Assembly (NCBI RefSeq): GCF_013041805.1
Contig: NZ_JABDRI010000019.1
Span: forward strand, 1 to 64,000
Origin: Lutibacter sp.
GTDB lineage: Bacteria; Bacteroidota; Bacteroidia; Flavobacteriales; Flavobacteriaceae
DNA length: 64,000 nucleotides
Direction: 5' to 3'
Shown: in pieces, positions 18,001-27,071 of the stretch
Layout of the letters: every line of letters starts with the position of its first letter
Numbering within the stretch: position 1 is the first letter of the stretch
Translations under genes and position numbers: made by a program
The notes under the pieces: generated by a model
The model's database searches: none
What the model was told of the DNA's origin: nothing
Seen by the model: the letters and a program-made list of their open reading frames with translations, nothing else

Positions 18001-18831
18001 CTAAGAGATATTTTCTCGTAACCATTTATACCAATTTTCCATACCTTCGCCTGTAGTTGCTGACACTTCAAAAAACTGCAAATTAGGATTTACTTGTAAG
18101 GCATAATCCTTTAATTTTTGAAGATTAATATTTAAATATGGAATTAAATCTATTTTATTGATGATACAAATATCTGAAGTATGAAACATATCAGGATATT
18201 TAATCGGTTTATCTTCACCTTCTGTAGTACTTATAATTACAACTCGTTTGTTTTCACCCAAATCAAACATAGATGGACACACTAAGTTCCCAACATTCTC
18301 AATCATTAAAATAGAATCATTTTTCATTTCCAATTGCTTTACAGCATCAAAAACCATATCACTTTCTAAATGACAACCTTTTCCTGTGTTGATTTGAATT
18401 ACAGGTATTGATAAGGCATCAATTCTATTTGCGTCATTTAGTGTTTGTTGATCCCCTTCAATAACATAAAAAGGTATTTCATCTTTTAAATCGGCCAAAG
18501 TACGCTCTAGAATAGATGTTTTTCCAGATCCGGGAGAACTTACTAAATTTAAAGCAAAAACATTTTTGGCTTCAAAGAAACCTCTATTTCTAGCTGCTAA
18601 AACCTCATTGTTTTGTAATATATCTTGTTCAATTTCTAAAATTTTATGCTTCGGGTCGTTAGAATGACTGTGGGAATGAGAATGCCCATCGTGATGATGG
18701 TCGTGATCACCATGAGAATGAGAATGCCCATCGTGATGATGGTGATGTTCGTGATGAGTATGTTTATGTTCTCCAGGTTTTATTATTGTTGGACCATTTG
18801 AATCTGATCCGCAGCCACAAGTTCCGCACAT
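18001..18831 (-). CDS. hypB: Hydrogenase nickel incorporation GTPase HypB with nickel-storage His tract
   Basis: A GTPase that inserts nickel into the hydrogenase large subunit with HypA. The 276 residues begin MCGTCGCG, the N-terminal high-affinity nickel site (Cys2, Cys5, Cys7). Residues 22-62 hold more than 20 histidines mixed with Asp, Gly and Ser, typical of nickel-storing HypB proteins. The P-loop is SPGSGKTS at 99-106, and the NKID guanine motif is in the C-terminal part. A 28-bp stretch is duplicated within the His tract. It lies 12 bases downstream of hypA. Confidence 0.96.
   Translation of the reverse strand: MCGTCGCGSDSNGPTIIKPGEHKHTHHEHHHHHDGHSHSHGDHDHHHDGHSHSHSHSNDPKHKILEIEQDILQNNEVLAARNRGFFEAKNVFALNLVSSPGSGKTSILERTLADLKDEIPFYVIEGDQQTLNDANRIDALSIPVIQINTGKGCHLESDMVFDAVKQLEMKNDSILMIENVGNLVCPSMFDLGENKRVVIISTTEGEDKPIKYPDMFHTSDICIINKIDLIPYLNINLQKLKDYALQVNPNLQFFEVSATTGEGMENWYKWLRENIS
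18674..18743 (-). repeat. Two 28-bp direct repeats inside the hypB His tract
   Basis: The same 28 bases (starting GAATGAGAATGCCCATCGTG on the + strand) occur at 18674-18701 and 18716-18743. The 42-base period equals 14 codons, so the frame is kept and each copy encodes HHDGHSHSH-type sequence. This indicates expansion of the His tract by in-frame duplication. Confidence 0.85.
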
Positions 18832-18843
18832 AATTATAACTAT

Positions 18844-19185
18844 TTAAATTACTTCTAACGCTTTTACTCTTAATTCTTTTCCTTGCAATATACCTTTAAA
18901 ATTACTTCCACAATTAGGGCAGCAATCATAAATTTTATTCATATTAAATTCAGTATCACAATCAGCACATTTTCCTTTTCCTTTGATAATAAAAATTTGT
19001 TTTTCAGCTTTTTCAAGCACGGTATTTTTAACTGCACTATCCCAAACAAAATTTAAAGAATCTATTTCAACTCCAGATAAAGTACCAATTTCTAACTCAA
19101 TTTTTGTAACTGTATTTATGTTTGCTTTTGCAGTTTCATCTTCTGCAATTTTAACAATTCCCATTGCTATAGATAATTCATGCAT
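18844..19185 (-). CDS. hypA: Hydrogenase nickel chaperone HypA
   Basis: A 113-residue zinc and nickel protein. MHELSIA at the N-terminus supplies the His2 nickel ligand, and the zinc site uses Cys73 and Cys76 (CADC) with Cys88/89 and Cys92 (CCPNC). It works with HypB to load nickel. First gene of the leftward hypABC group, divergent from the structural genes, with a good promoter 20 bases before its ATG. Confidence 0.96.
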   Translation of the reverse strand: MHELSIAMGIVKIAEDETAKANINTVTKIELEIGTLSGVEIDSLNFVWDSAVKNTVLEKAEKQIFIIKGKGKCADCDTEFNMNKIYDCCPNCGSNFKGILQGKELRVKALEVI

Positions 19186-19204
19186 AACTTTAAAACGATA
19201 AACT

Positions 19205-19235
19205 CAAAATTACAAATTATATAATTGGAAAGCAA
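19205..19235 (-). promoter_or_regulatory. Bacteroidota-type promoter for hypABC
   Basis: On the minus strand, TTG (19235-19233) and TAATTTTG (19212-19205) are separated by 20 bases. This fits the TTG / TAnnTTTG consensus, with the hypA ATG at 19185. Confidence 0.6.
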
Positions 19236-19262
19236 TTTATAAAAATCACAAACGTAAAAGAG

Positions 19263-19276
19263 GTAACAATTGTTAC
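19263..19276. promoter_or_regulatory. GTAAC-N4-GTTAC palindrome between hypA and the hydrogenase genes
   Basis: GTAACAATTGTTAC is a perfect 14-bp palindrome in the 241-base divergent region, 151 bases before the small-subunit ATG and about 30 bases upstream of the hypA -33 element. The GTAAC half-site spacing is like Crp/Fnr-family operators. It is a candidate control site for both directions; no regulator gene is adjacent. Confidence 0.4.
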
Positions 19277-19426
19277 AATAAAAGATAAAATTACCTTATT
19301 TTAAATCATTCTATATTAGATTGTTATGGTTGTTAAATTAAATAATTTGTTATAATTTAGTTCGGTGCTTTTTTGTAATATATATGAAGAGCATACTACT
19401 TTTAAATAACACTTAAAATTTTGCAT

Positions 19427-20551
19427 ATGTCTAACTCTTCTAAAAAAATGAAAACCTATTATGAAAGTATCATAGAAAAAGGATATTCACGTAGAGATTT
19501 CATTAAGTTTACAACCTATATGACCGCCTTCATGGGATTTGAGGCGTCAATGATTGGTCAAGTTACTAAAGCAATGGAAACCAAAAAGCGTATACCTGTT
19601 ATTTGGGTGCATTTCCAAGAATGTACAGGTTGCTCAGAATCTTTTATTCGATCGGATCACCCTTTGGTTGCCGATTTAATTTTAGATCATATCTCATTAG
19701 ATTATACGGAAACCTTAATGGCAGCTTCAGGGCATAATGCAGAAGAAGCAAAGCAAGAGTCAATGAAAGAGAATTATGGAAATTACATTTTAGTAGTTGA
19801 GGGCGCTATCCCGATGAAAGATGATGGCGTTTATTGTTCAATAGGAGGTAGAACAGCAATTGATATTTTGAAAGAGTCTGCTGCAGGTGCTGCTGCAATT
19901 CTTACATTTGGTAGTTGCTCATCTTGGGGTGGAGTACAAGCTGCACATCCAAACCCAACTGGATCTGTTCCAGTAGATGCAATTATAAAAGATAAACCAA
20001 TAATTAGAGTTCCAGGTTGTCCTCCAATAGCGGAGGTTATGACAGGTGTAGTTATGCATTACGCTACGTTTGGAAGACTTCCAGAATTAGACTCTTTAGG
20101 TAGACCAAAACAATTTTATGGAAAGAGAGTACACGATACGTGCTATAGAAGACCAAATTTTGATGCAGGTTTATATGCAGAAAGTTTTGATAGCCAAGAA
20201 GCTAAAGATGGATATTGTTTATATAAATTAGGCTGTAGAGGTCCAGTTTCTTATAATGCTTGTGGATCTATGGGATGGAATAACGGTGTTAGTTTCCCTA
20301 TTAAATCAGGTTATCCTTGTATTGGATGCAGTGAGCCGGACTTCTGGGACAATAGTCCATTTACTGAAAGATTAATGAATATTCCAGGCATAGGAATTGA
20401 ATCTTCAGCGGATACTATTGGAAAAGTTACAGTTGGAGTTGCAGCAGGAGCTGCTGTTGTGCATGCGCTAGCAACCAATATCGCAAAGAAAAAAGAATTA
20501 CGTGAAGCAGAAGAATGTGGTGAGGAAAACGAAAGAAATATTAAAGCTTAA
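19427..20551 (+). CDS. hyaA: [NiFe]-hydrogenase small subunit (group 1, membrane-bound uptake type)
   Basis: The electron-transferring subunit with three iron-sulfur clusters. I start at the ATG at 19427 rather than the in-frame TTG at 19421, giving 374 residues. A Tat signal (SRRDFIKF, residues 21-28) directs folded export with the large subunit. Cluster ligands include QECTGCSES (Cys66, Cys69), GSCSSWGG (Cys164), PGCPP and YPCIGCSEP. A short C-terminal helix (about 340-358) anchors it. Residues 68 and 169 are Gly, where six-cysteine oxygen-tolerant enzymes have extra Cys, so the proximal cluster should be a conventional [4Fe-4S]. The subgroup cannot be settled without a tree. Confidence 0.95.
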   Translation: MSNSSKKMKTYYESIIEKGYSRRDFIKFTTYMTAFMGFEASMIGQVTKAMETKKRIPVIWVHFQECTGCSESFIRSDHPLVADLILDHISLDYTETLMAASGHNAEEAKQESMKENYGNYILVVEGAIPMKDDGVYCSIGGRTAIDILKESAAGAAAILTFGSCSSWGGVQAAHPNPTGSVPVDAIIKDKPIIRVPGCPPIAEVMTGVVMHYATFGRLPELDSLGRPKQFYGKRVHDTCYRRPNFDAGLYAESFDSQEAKDGYCLYKLGCRGPVSYNACGSMGWNNGVSFPIKSGYPCIGCSEPDFWDNSPFTERLMNIPGIGIESSADTIGKVTVGVAAGAAVVHALATNIAKKKELREAEECGEENERNIKA

Positions 20552-20562
20552 AATAACTAATC

Positions 20563-22299
20563 ATGGCAAATAGAATAGTAATAGATCCAATTACTCGAAT
20601 AGAAGGACATTTACGTGTTGAAGCAGAAATTACTGAAGGTAAAGTAACAAATGCTTATGTGTCTTCAACAATGGTTCGAGGAATGGAAAAGATAGTTCAA
20701 AATAGGGACCCTAGAGATGTTTGGGCATTTGTGCAACGTACTTGTGGGGTTTGTACCACAGTACACGCAATTGCCTCAATTAGATCAGTAGAAGACGCAT
20801 TAGATATTGTAATTCCACCAAATGCTGAGATTGCAAGAAATATTATCACAGTATCACATGCAATGCAAGATCACGTGGTTCATTTTTATCACTTGCACGC
20901 ATTAGATTGGGTAGATATAACTCAAGTTTTAAATGCTGATCCAAAAGCAACATCTGAATTGGCTCAAAGTATATCAAAATGGCCAAATAGTTCACCAGGC
21001 TATTTTTCTGATGTAAAAACACGTATTAAAAAGTTTGTTGACAGTGGCCAATTAGGAATTTTTGCCAAAGGTTATTGGGGGCACAAAGCAATGAAACTAC
21101 CTGCAGAGGTTAATTTATTAGCAGTTGCACATTATTTAGAAGCACTAGAATGGCAAAAAGAAATTGTAAAAGTTCATACCATTTTGGGTGGTAAAAATCC
21201 ACATCCTCATTTCTTAGTAGGAGGTATGGCTAGTGCAATTAATGTAAATGATGCTGGAGGTTTAAATACTGAAAGATTGGCTTACGTAGGTCAATTATTA
21301 AAAGATGCACATAAATTTATTAATGAAGTTTATGTTCCAGATTTATTAGCAATTGCATCTTTCTATAAAGATTGGGGAGCAATAGGAGGCTCTAAATTCA
21401 ATAATTATTTATCTTATGGAGATTTACCAACCGATCATTATAGAAATCCTGCTAGTTTTAAATGGCCACAAGGTGTAATTTTAAATGGAGATTTAAGTAA
21501 AGTTCACGAAGTTGACCTAGAAAACACTGGTGAAATTCAAGAATTTGTAAATAAATCTTGGTATAATTATAAAGATGGAAATGAAGTTGGTTTACACCCT
21601 TATGATGGAGAAACAGATATTAATTATACAGGGCCAAAACCACCATATGATTATTTAGATGTTGATAAAGAATATAGCTTTGTAAAAACACCAAGATGGC
21701 AAGGAAAACCAATGGAAGTTGGTCCATTGTCAAGAATGTTAATAGGGTATGCTAAAGGAATACCAGAGTATAAAAATGTTGTAGATGGCGCTTTGAAAGC
21801 TTTAGATGTTCCTGTATCTGCATTACTTTCAACACTTGGTAGAACTGCAGCTAGAGGATTAGAATCTAAATTATTAGCAGATTGGGGTCTTGAATTTTTC
21901 GACCAATTAATTGGAAATATTAAAAATGGAGACACCCGAATGGCTAATATGGAAAAATGGGATCCTACAACTTGGCCAAAAGAAGCTAAAGGAGTTGGCT
22001 ATATGGAAGCTCCTAGAGGTGGTTTAGCTCATTGGATTAAAATTAAAGACCGAAAAACAGAAAATTATCAAATGGTAGTTCCAACAACTTGGAATGCAGG
22101 ACCACGAGACCCTCAAGGTCAAATGTCAGCTTATGAATCAGCATTAATTGGAACTCCTATTGAAGATCCAGAAAATCCAGTAGAAATTTTAAGAACCATA
22201 CATTCATTTGATCCTTGTTTAGCTTGTGCTGTACATTTATATGATGAACACGGTAAGCATGTAAGTCAAGTTCAACTTGATGGATCTTGTAGTATTTAA
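20563..22299 (+). CDS. hyaB: [NiFe]-hydrogenase large subunit
   Basis: The catalytic subunit carrying the Ni-Fe(CN)2CO site facing the periplasm. Nickel ligands are Cys61 and Cys64 (RTCGVCTTVHA) and Cys552 and Cys555 (DPCLACAVH). The 578-residue precursor has 20 residues after His558; the protease encoded three genes downstream should remove them after metal insertion. DPITRIEGHLRVE at the N-terminus is the family signature. It starts 11 bases after the small subunit gene. Confidence 0.98.
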   Translation: MANRIVIDPITRIEGHLRVEAEITEGKVTNAYVSSTMVRGMEKIVQNRDPRDVWAFVQRTCGVCTTVHAIASIRSVEDALDIVIPPNAEIARNIITVSHAMQDHVVHFYHLHALDWVDITQVLNADPKATSELAQSISKWPNSSPGYFSDVKTRIKKFVDSGQLGIFAKGYWGHKAMKLPAEVNLLAVAHYLEALEWQKEIVKVHTILGGKNPHPHFLVGGMASAINVNDAGGLNTERLAYVGQLLKDAHKFINEVYVPDLLAIASFYKDWGAIGGSKFNNYLSYGDLPTDHYRNPASFKWPQGVILNGDLSKVHEVDLENTGEIQEFVNKSWYNYKDGNEVGLHPYDGETDINYTGPKPPYDYLDVDKEYSFVKTPRWQGKPMEVGPLSRMLIGYAKGIPEYKNVVDGALKALDVPVSALLSTLGRTAARGLESKLLADWGLEFFDQLIGNIKNGDTRMANMEKWDPTTWPKEAKGVGYMEAPRGGLAHWIKIKDRKTENYQMVVPTTWNAGPRDPQGQMSAYESALIGTPIEDPENPVEILRTIHSFDPCLACAVHLYDEHGKHVSQVQLDGSCSI

Positions 22300-22315
22300 T
22301 TTAAACTTGTAAGTA

Positions 22316-23095
22316 ATGGCAACAACATTTAATTTTAAAAGAGTATATGTATGGGAATTGCCTGTGCGACTATTTCATTGGGTAACTGTATTTTCAATGT
22401 TAGTGTTAACTATAACAGGTTTTATTATTGCGGACCCTCCAGCAATCAATACAAATGTAGAGGCAACAAATTCTCATTGGTTTGGTTATGTAAGGGCGAT
22501 TCATTTTATTACAGCTTATTTATTAATCGCAAATTCTATTTTTAGATTGTATTGGGCATTTGCTGGAAATCAATTTGCTAACTGGCGTAATTTTATTCCT
22601 TACACCAAAAAAGGTTTAAAAAATATATTTCACGTGCTAAAGGTTGATATATTTTTAATGGAAGACAAAGAGCATAAATTACACAATATTAGTATTGGGC
22701 ACAATTATTTAGCAGCATTCTCTTATTTCATTATGGCCTTGTTTTTTATAGTTCAAGTTGTGACAGGCTTAGCTTTAATTGCTGATACTTCAGATTGGTG
22801 GTTCCCAAATATGTTTAAGTGGGTTTCTAATATGCTTGGTGGTGATATTTTAACCAGATATATACACCATATTTTGACTTGGGTATTTATGGCTTTTGCA
22901 ATAATTCATGTATATTTAGTTTTATTCCATGATTATGTGGAAGCAAGAGGAGAAGCATCTTCAATGTTTAGTGGTTTTAAGTTTATTCGTTCAGAAAGAG
23001 TTAAAGAAACAGAATCTGAAATTATAAAAAGAGCAACAGAACAAATGAGAGAAGGAAAAACTATAGAAACTGATATAGAAGAAACAAAAGAATAA
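22316..23095 (+). CDS. hyaC: [NiFe]-hydrogenase cytochrome b subunit
   Basis: A di-haem b-type membrane anchor that passes electrons from the small subunit to quinone. The 259 residues start with the typical VYVWELPVRLFHWVTVFSML and have about four helices, with haem-ligand histidines in FHW, AIHF, and IHHILTW / AIIHVYLVLFHDY. Its cytosolic C-terminal tail is charged. It begins 16 bases after the large subunit gene and ends one base before the protease gene, so it is part of the same operon. Confidence 0.95.
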   Translation: MATTFNFKRVYVWELPVRLFHWVTVFSMLVLTITGFIIADPPAINTNVEATNSHWFGYVRAIHFITAYLLIANSIFRLYWAFAGNQFANWRNFIPYTKKGLKNIFHVLKVDIFLMEDKEHKLHNISIGHNYLAAFSYFIMALFFIVQVVTGLALIADTSDWWFPNMFKWVSNMLGGDILTRYIHHILTWVFMAFAIIHVYLVLFHDYVEARGEASSMFSGFKFIRSERVKETESEIIKRATEQMREGKTIETDIEETKE

Positions 23096-23096
23096 T

Positions 23097-23639
23097 ATGA
23101 TTTCAGATGATGTAATTGAATTACAAAAGCTTTTTTATCAAACCCATAATTATTTAGAAAGTGATAAAAAAGATAGAATTTTAGTGCTAGGAATTGGTAA
23201 CTATTTAATGGGTGATGAAGGAGTTGGAGTTCATGCAATACATGCTTTAAGCAAATTAGATTTGCCAAGCAATGTAGATATTATGGATGGAGGAACAGGA
23301 AGTTTCAATTTAATGCCAATTTTATCTCAATATCCGTTAGTTATTTTTATTGATGCAACTATGGATAAAAGACCGCCAGGAACAATTGGTGTGTTATACC
23401 CAAAATTTGCGGCTGATTTTCCAAGTATTTTAAGTGCTCATGATGTTGGTTTAAAAGATATGATTGAAGCGTTAGAGTTTCAAGGACAATTACCAAAAAT
23501 TATATTAGTAACTGTTTCAATAAAGGAAATGATTCCTATGACCATAACTTTAACAAACGAAGTTCAAAATAGCATACATAATTTAACCGATAAAATTACT
23601 GAAATATTAAGCAAAATATTAATAAACAAAGCAACTTAG
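23097..23639 (+). CDS. hyaD: Hydrogenase maturation endopeptidase
   Basis: It cleaves the C-terminal peptide of the large subunit once nickel is in place. The 180 residues include the M52-family start ILVLGIGNYLMGDEGVGVHAI with the nickel-sensing Glu in DEGVG, then DGGTGSFNLMP and the conserved DAT (VIFIDATMD). About 27 extra N-terminal residues precede the usual domain start. It is followed by a hairpin, after which hypF begins. Confidence 0.95.
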   Translation: MISDDVIELQKLFYQTHNYLESDKKDRILVLGIGNYLMGDEGVGVHAIHALSKLDLPSNVDIMDGGTGSFNLMPILSQYPLVIFIDATMDKRPPGTIGVLYPKFAADFPSILSAHDVGLKDMIEALEFQGQLPKIILVTVSIKEMIPMTITLTNEVQNSIHNLTDKITEILSKILINKAT

Positions 23640-23657
23640 ATTACGCTTTATTTCTTT

Positions 23658-23712
23658 AAATTATCCCTATAAATTCTTTAAATTATTGTAATTTTATAGG
23701 GATAATTTTTGT
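23658..23712 (+). terminator. Hairpin terminator or attenuator between hyaD and hypF
   Basis: A stem of at least 16 bp (core TTATCCCTATAAA, 23661-23673, with TTTATAGGGATAA, 23693-23705) and a 19-base loop is followed by T-rich sequence. It separates structural from maturation genes and may lower hypFDE transcription. Confidence 0.75.
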
Positions 23713-23719
23713 TTCCTTC

Positions 23720-25975
23720 ATGCTTAAAACATATAAAATTTTAATTTCCGGATTGGTTCAAGGTGTTGGTTTCCGACCACATGTGTATAATTGGGCGTTA
23801 AAATTTTCGTTGTCTGGTTCAGTGTCAAATAATGAAATAGGAGTAATTATTTATGTCTCAGGAATAGAAAAGTGTGTTAAAGATTTTTACAATAAATTAT
23901 TAAATTTTCCTCCGCCGGTTTCCTCTATAAAAGAGAGTTCAATAGTAGAGATTGAATTTCAAAATTTTGAGGATTTTAAAATTATTCCTTCAAGTAAAGA
24001 TGGACAATTAAATTTACCATTAACTCCTGATTTTGCTATTTGTGAAGATTGTAAAAACGATATTAAAAGCACTAATAATCATCGCTATAATTATGCTTTT
24101 ACAACCTGTGTTAATTGTGGACCAAGATATGCAATAACCGAAACATTTCCTTTTGAAAGAAAAAACACTAGTATTCATGAATTTCCAATGTGTACAACTT
24201 GTGAAGATGAATATATGAATCCAAGTAATAGGCGTTTTCATTCACAAACGAATACCTGTTCAACTTGTGGTATTTCATTAAAATTGATTAATAAAAAAGG
24301 AGAAATAGTAGAAACTTCAGAGTTAAATTTGTTTCAAAAAATTAATAATTTACTTTCAAATGGGCATATAATAGCAATTAAAAACACAAGTGGATATTTA
24401 TTATGTTGTCAAGCTGATAATGAGGAGGTTGTCAATAAATTAAGAGTAAAAAAAAATAGACCGAAAAAGCCTTTTGCAGTTTTGTATCCTTCACTTATAC
24501 AGCTTCAAACGGAGTTTATTTTAAACGAACAACAGCTTAAAAGTTTAACTTCAGTTGTGCGTCCAATTACTATTATTTCTTCCCATAATTACAAGGGAAA
24601 TTTAGCATTAAATGCAATAGCTCCAAGCTTAAAACAACTTGGAGTTATGCTGCCATATACTGGAATTTTACAATTATTGGCGAATGAGTTAGACTTTCCA
24701 ATTGTTGCAACAAGCGGAAATATTTATGGTTCTCCAATAACAAGTAAAAACGAAGATGCTTTTGAAAAATTAAAGGAAGTTGCGGACTATTTTTTACAGC
24801 ATAACCTTAAAATTCAACAACCTCAAGACGATTCAGTTGTAAAATTTAGCACTAAATTTAAACAACAAATTTTATTTCGCCGTTCACGTGGTTTAGCTCC
24901 AAATTATTTAGATTGCAATATAAATTCTAATGAAAAAATACTGGCAATGGGTGCTGATTTAAAAAGCAGTGTTGCTTTTTATCCGAACCAATATTTGTAC
25001 ATAAGCCAGTATATTGGAAATCTAGAAAATTATGATGTTTATAACCGTTTTATAGAAACAACAGGTTCGTTTCTAACTGTTTTTGAGCAACAACCAAGTA
25101 TTATTTTAATAGATAAACATCCAAATTATCATAGCTCCGAGTATGGGAAAGAGTTAGCACAAAAGACTAACTCTACGATAGTAGAGGTACAACATCATGA
25201 GGCACATTTTTCCGCAATTTTGGGAGAACATAATTTGTTTAATGAAAAAGTTTTAGGAGTAGTTTTTGATGGTACTGGTTTTGGAGATGATGCCACTATT
25301 TGGGGTGGAGAATTTTTTAATTATGAGGAAAATAAGATTGATAGAATAAATCATTTTGAGTATTTTGATTGGTTGTTAGGAGATAAAATGGCAAAAGAAC
25401 CTCGTGTTTCATTACTGTCTTTAATTTCTGAAGAAAAGTATGAATTGGTTACTGAAAAATTTACTTCAAACGAACTAAAAACATATATAACCTTAAAAAA
25501 GTCAAATACTCTAAAAACTTCTTCTGTTGGAAGGTTGTTTGATGCGGTTTGTTCATTATTAAATATTGTTGATTACAATTCATATGAAGGAGAGGCTGCA
25601 ATTTTAATGGAAAATAAGGTAATTGATTACAAATTAAGTTCTTGTAAAAGTTATTTAAATACTATTGAAAATGGAATTTCTTCAAAAGAAATTATTGAAA
25701 ATATTGGAGTAGATTTCAAAAATGGGAATTCTAAAGAGCGTATAATTCTAAACTTCTTATACACTTTGGCACATGTAATTGTTGAAAATGCTATATCAAA
25801 TAAATACAAACATGTTGCTTGTAGTGGTGGTGTTTTTCAAAATGCAACATTGGTTGATATGTTACTTGAATTAGCGCCAAAAGAAATAAATTTGTATTTT
25901 CATAAGAATTTATCACCAAACGATGAAAATTGTTCATTTGGACAACTTATGTACTACCTAAATATTAAAAACTAG
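23720..25975 (+). CDS. hypF: Carbamoyltransferase HypF
   Basis: HypF uses carbamoyl phosphate and ATP to carbamoylate HypE, the first step of cyanide-ligand synthesis. The 751 residues show the standard order: acylphosphatase domain (1-90, GLVQGVGFRPHVYNWA), two zinc fingers (CEDC, CVNCGPRYA, CTTCEDEY, CSTCG, about 110-190), a YrdC-like domain (200-380) and a Kae1-like carbamoyltransferase (about 400-751, VQHHEAHFSAILGEH, VFDGTGFGDD, ACSGGVFQNA). Length is normal. hypD starts two bases after its stop. Confidence 0.97.
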   Translation: MLKTYKILISGLVQGVGFRPHVYNWALKFSLSGSVSNNEIGVIIYVSGIEKCVKDFYNKLLNFPPPVSSIKESSIVEIEFQNFEDFKIIPSSKDGQLNLPLTPDFAICEDCKNDIKSTNNHRYNYAFTTCVNCGPRYAITETFPFERKNTSIHEFPMCTTCEDEYMNPSNRRFHSQTNTCSTCGISLKLINKKGEIVETSELNLFQKINNLLSNGHIIAIKNTSGYLLCCQADNEEVVNKLRVKKNRPKKPFAVLYPSLIQLQTEFILNEQQLKSLTSVVRPITIISSHNYKGNLALNAIAPSLKQLGVMLPYTGILQLLANELDFPIVATSGNIYGSPITSKNEDAFEKLKEVADYFLQHNLKIQQPQDDSVVKFSTKFKQQILFRRSRGLAPNYLDCNINSNEKILAMGADLKSSVAFYPNQYLYISQYIGNLENYDVYNRFIETTGSFLTVFEQQPSIILIDKHPNYHSSEYGKELAQKTNSTIVEVQHHEAHFSAILGEHNLFNEKVLGVVFDGTGFGDDATIWGGEFFNYEENKIDRINHFEYFDWLLGDKMAKEPRVSLLSLISEEKYELVTEKFTSNELKTYITLKKSNTLKTSSVGRLFDAVCSLLNIVDYNSYEGEAAILMENKVIDYKLSSCKSYLNTIENGISSKEIIENIGVDFKNGNSKERIILNFLYTLAHVIVENAISNKYKHVACSGGVFQNATLVDMLLELAPKEINLYFHKNLSPNDENCSFGQLMYYLNIKN

Positions 25976-25977
25976 AA

Positions 25978-27069
25978 ATGAAATATTTATCTGAATATAG
26001 AAATTTAGAGGCCACTAAAAAAATGTTAGATGAAATTCACAAAATAACTACTCGTGAATGGAATATTATGGAAATTTGTGGTGGACAAACTCACGGTTTG
26101 GTAAAAAATGGAATTTTAGAATTACTTCCTGAAAAAGTAAGAATGATTCATGGTCCTGGTTGTCCGGTCTGTGTAACACCTTTAAATCTAATTGATAAGG
26201 CTATTGAATTATTAGAACAAGGAGTAATTGTTTGTTCATATGGCGATATGATTCGGGTTCCAGGAAGTAAAAAAAGTTTATTGGAAGCGAAAGCTCTTGG
26301 TGGTGATTTACGTGTTTTATATTCTCCAATTGAAGCGGTTTCAATTGCCAAACAAAACCCTGATAAAGAAGTGGTATTTTTTGCTGTAGGTTTTGAAACA
26401 ACAGCACCAGCAAATGCCCTTTCAGTATTACATGCAGAAAAAGAGAATATTGATAACTATTCAATATTGGCATCTCATGTTTTAGTTCCACCTGCAATGG
26501 AAGCTATTTTATCTGATGAGTTGAGTACGATTAATGCATTCTTAGGTGCAGGACATGTATGCGCCATTATGGGATTGCAAGAATATTATCCATTAGTTAA
26601 AAAGTATAAAATTCCAATTGTGGTAACAGGCTTTGAACCTTTAGATTTGGTTCAAGGAATTTATATGGCAGTAAAACAATTGGAAGAAGGAAGATTTGAC
26701 TTAGAAAATCAATATGCTAGAGTTGTTAAAGAAGAAGGTAATATATCAGCTATAAAAGTTATAGAAAAGATTTTTGAAATAGGCGCTAGAGAGTGGAGAG
26801 GAATTGGAAAAATTCCAAAAAGTGGTTATGTCATAAAAGAAGCATATAGAAGATTCGATGCTGAAGCAAAATTTAATATAAGTGATATAAAAGTACCAGA
26901 AAATTCAAATTGCATTGCTGGTGAAATTTTACGAGGTATAAAAAAGCCACATCAATGTGAGCAATTTGGAAAAGCTTGTAAGCCTTCGAATCCGTTGGGA
27001 GCTCCAATGGTTTCTTCAGAAGGGGCTTGTGCTGCTTATTATCATTTTTCAACTAATTTAATAGATTAA
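25978..27069 (+). CDS. hypD: Hydrogenase maturation protein HypD
   Basis: An iron-sulfur protein that holds the iron on which CN and CO ligands are assembled, together with HypC. The 363 residues contain EICGGQTHG, GPGCPVCVTP and VGFETTAPA, all family signatures, and the C-terminal cysteine set for the [4Fe-4S] cluster (CIAGEILRGIKKP, CEQFGKAC, CAAYYHF). It is tightly packed between hypF and hypE. Confidence 0.97.
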   Translation: MKYLSEYRNLEATKKMLDEIHKITTREWNIMEICGGQTHGLVKNGILELLPEKVRMIHGPGCPVCVTPLNLIDKAIELLEQGVIVCSYGDMIRVPGSKKSLLEAKALGGDLRVLYSPIEAVSIAKQNPDKEVVFFAVGFETTAPANALSVLHAEKENIDNYSILASHVLVPPAMEAILSDELSTINAFLGAGHVCAIMGLQEYYPLVKKYKIPIVVTGFEPLDLVQGIYMAVKQLEEGRFDLENQYARVVKEEGNISAIKVIEKIFEIGAREWRGIGKIPKSGYVIKEAYRRFDAEAKFNISDIKVPENSNCIAGEILRGIKKPHQCEQFGKACKPSNPLGAPMVSSEGACAAYYHFSTNLID

Positions 27070-27071
27070 CA

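Noticed and set aside
18674-18743. Direct repeats near hypB as a regulatory or CRISPR-like array
   Set aside because: They lie inside the hypB coding sequence, keep the frame (42-base period) and encode the His tract.
19427-20551. Six-cysteine oxygen-tolerant hydrogenase
   Set aside because: Both extra cysteine positions are glycine (residues 68 and 169).
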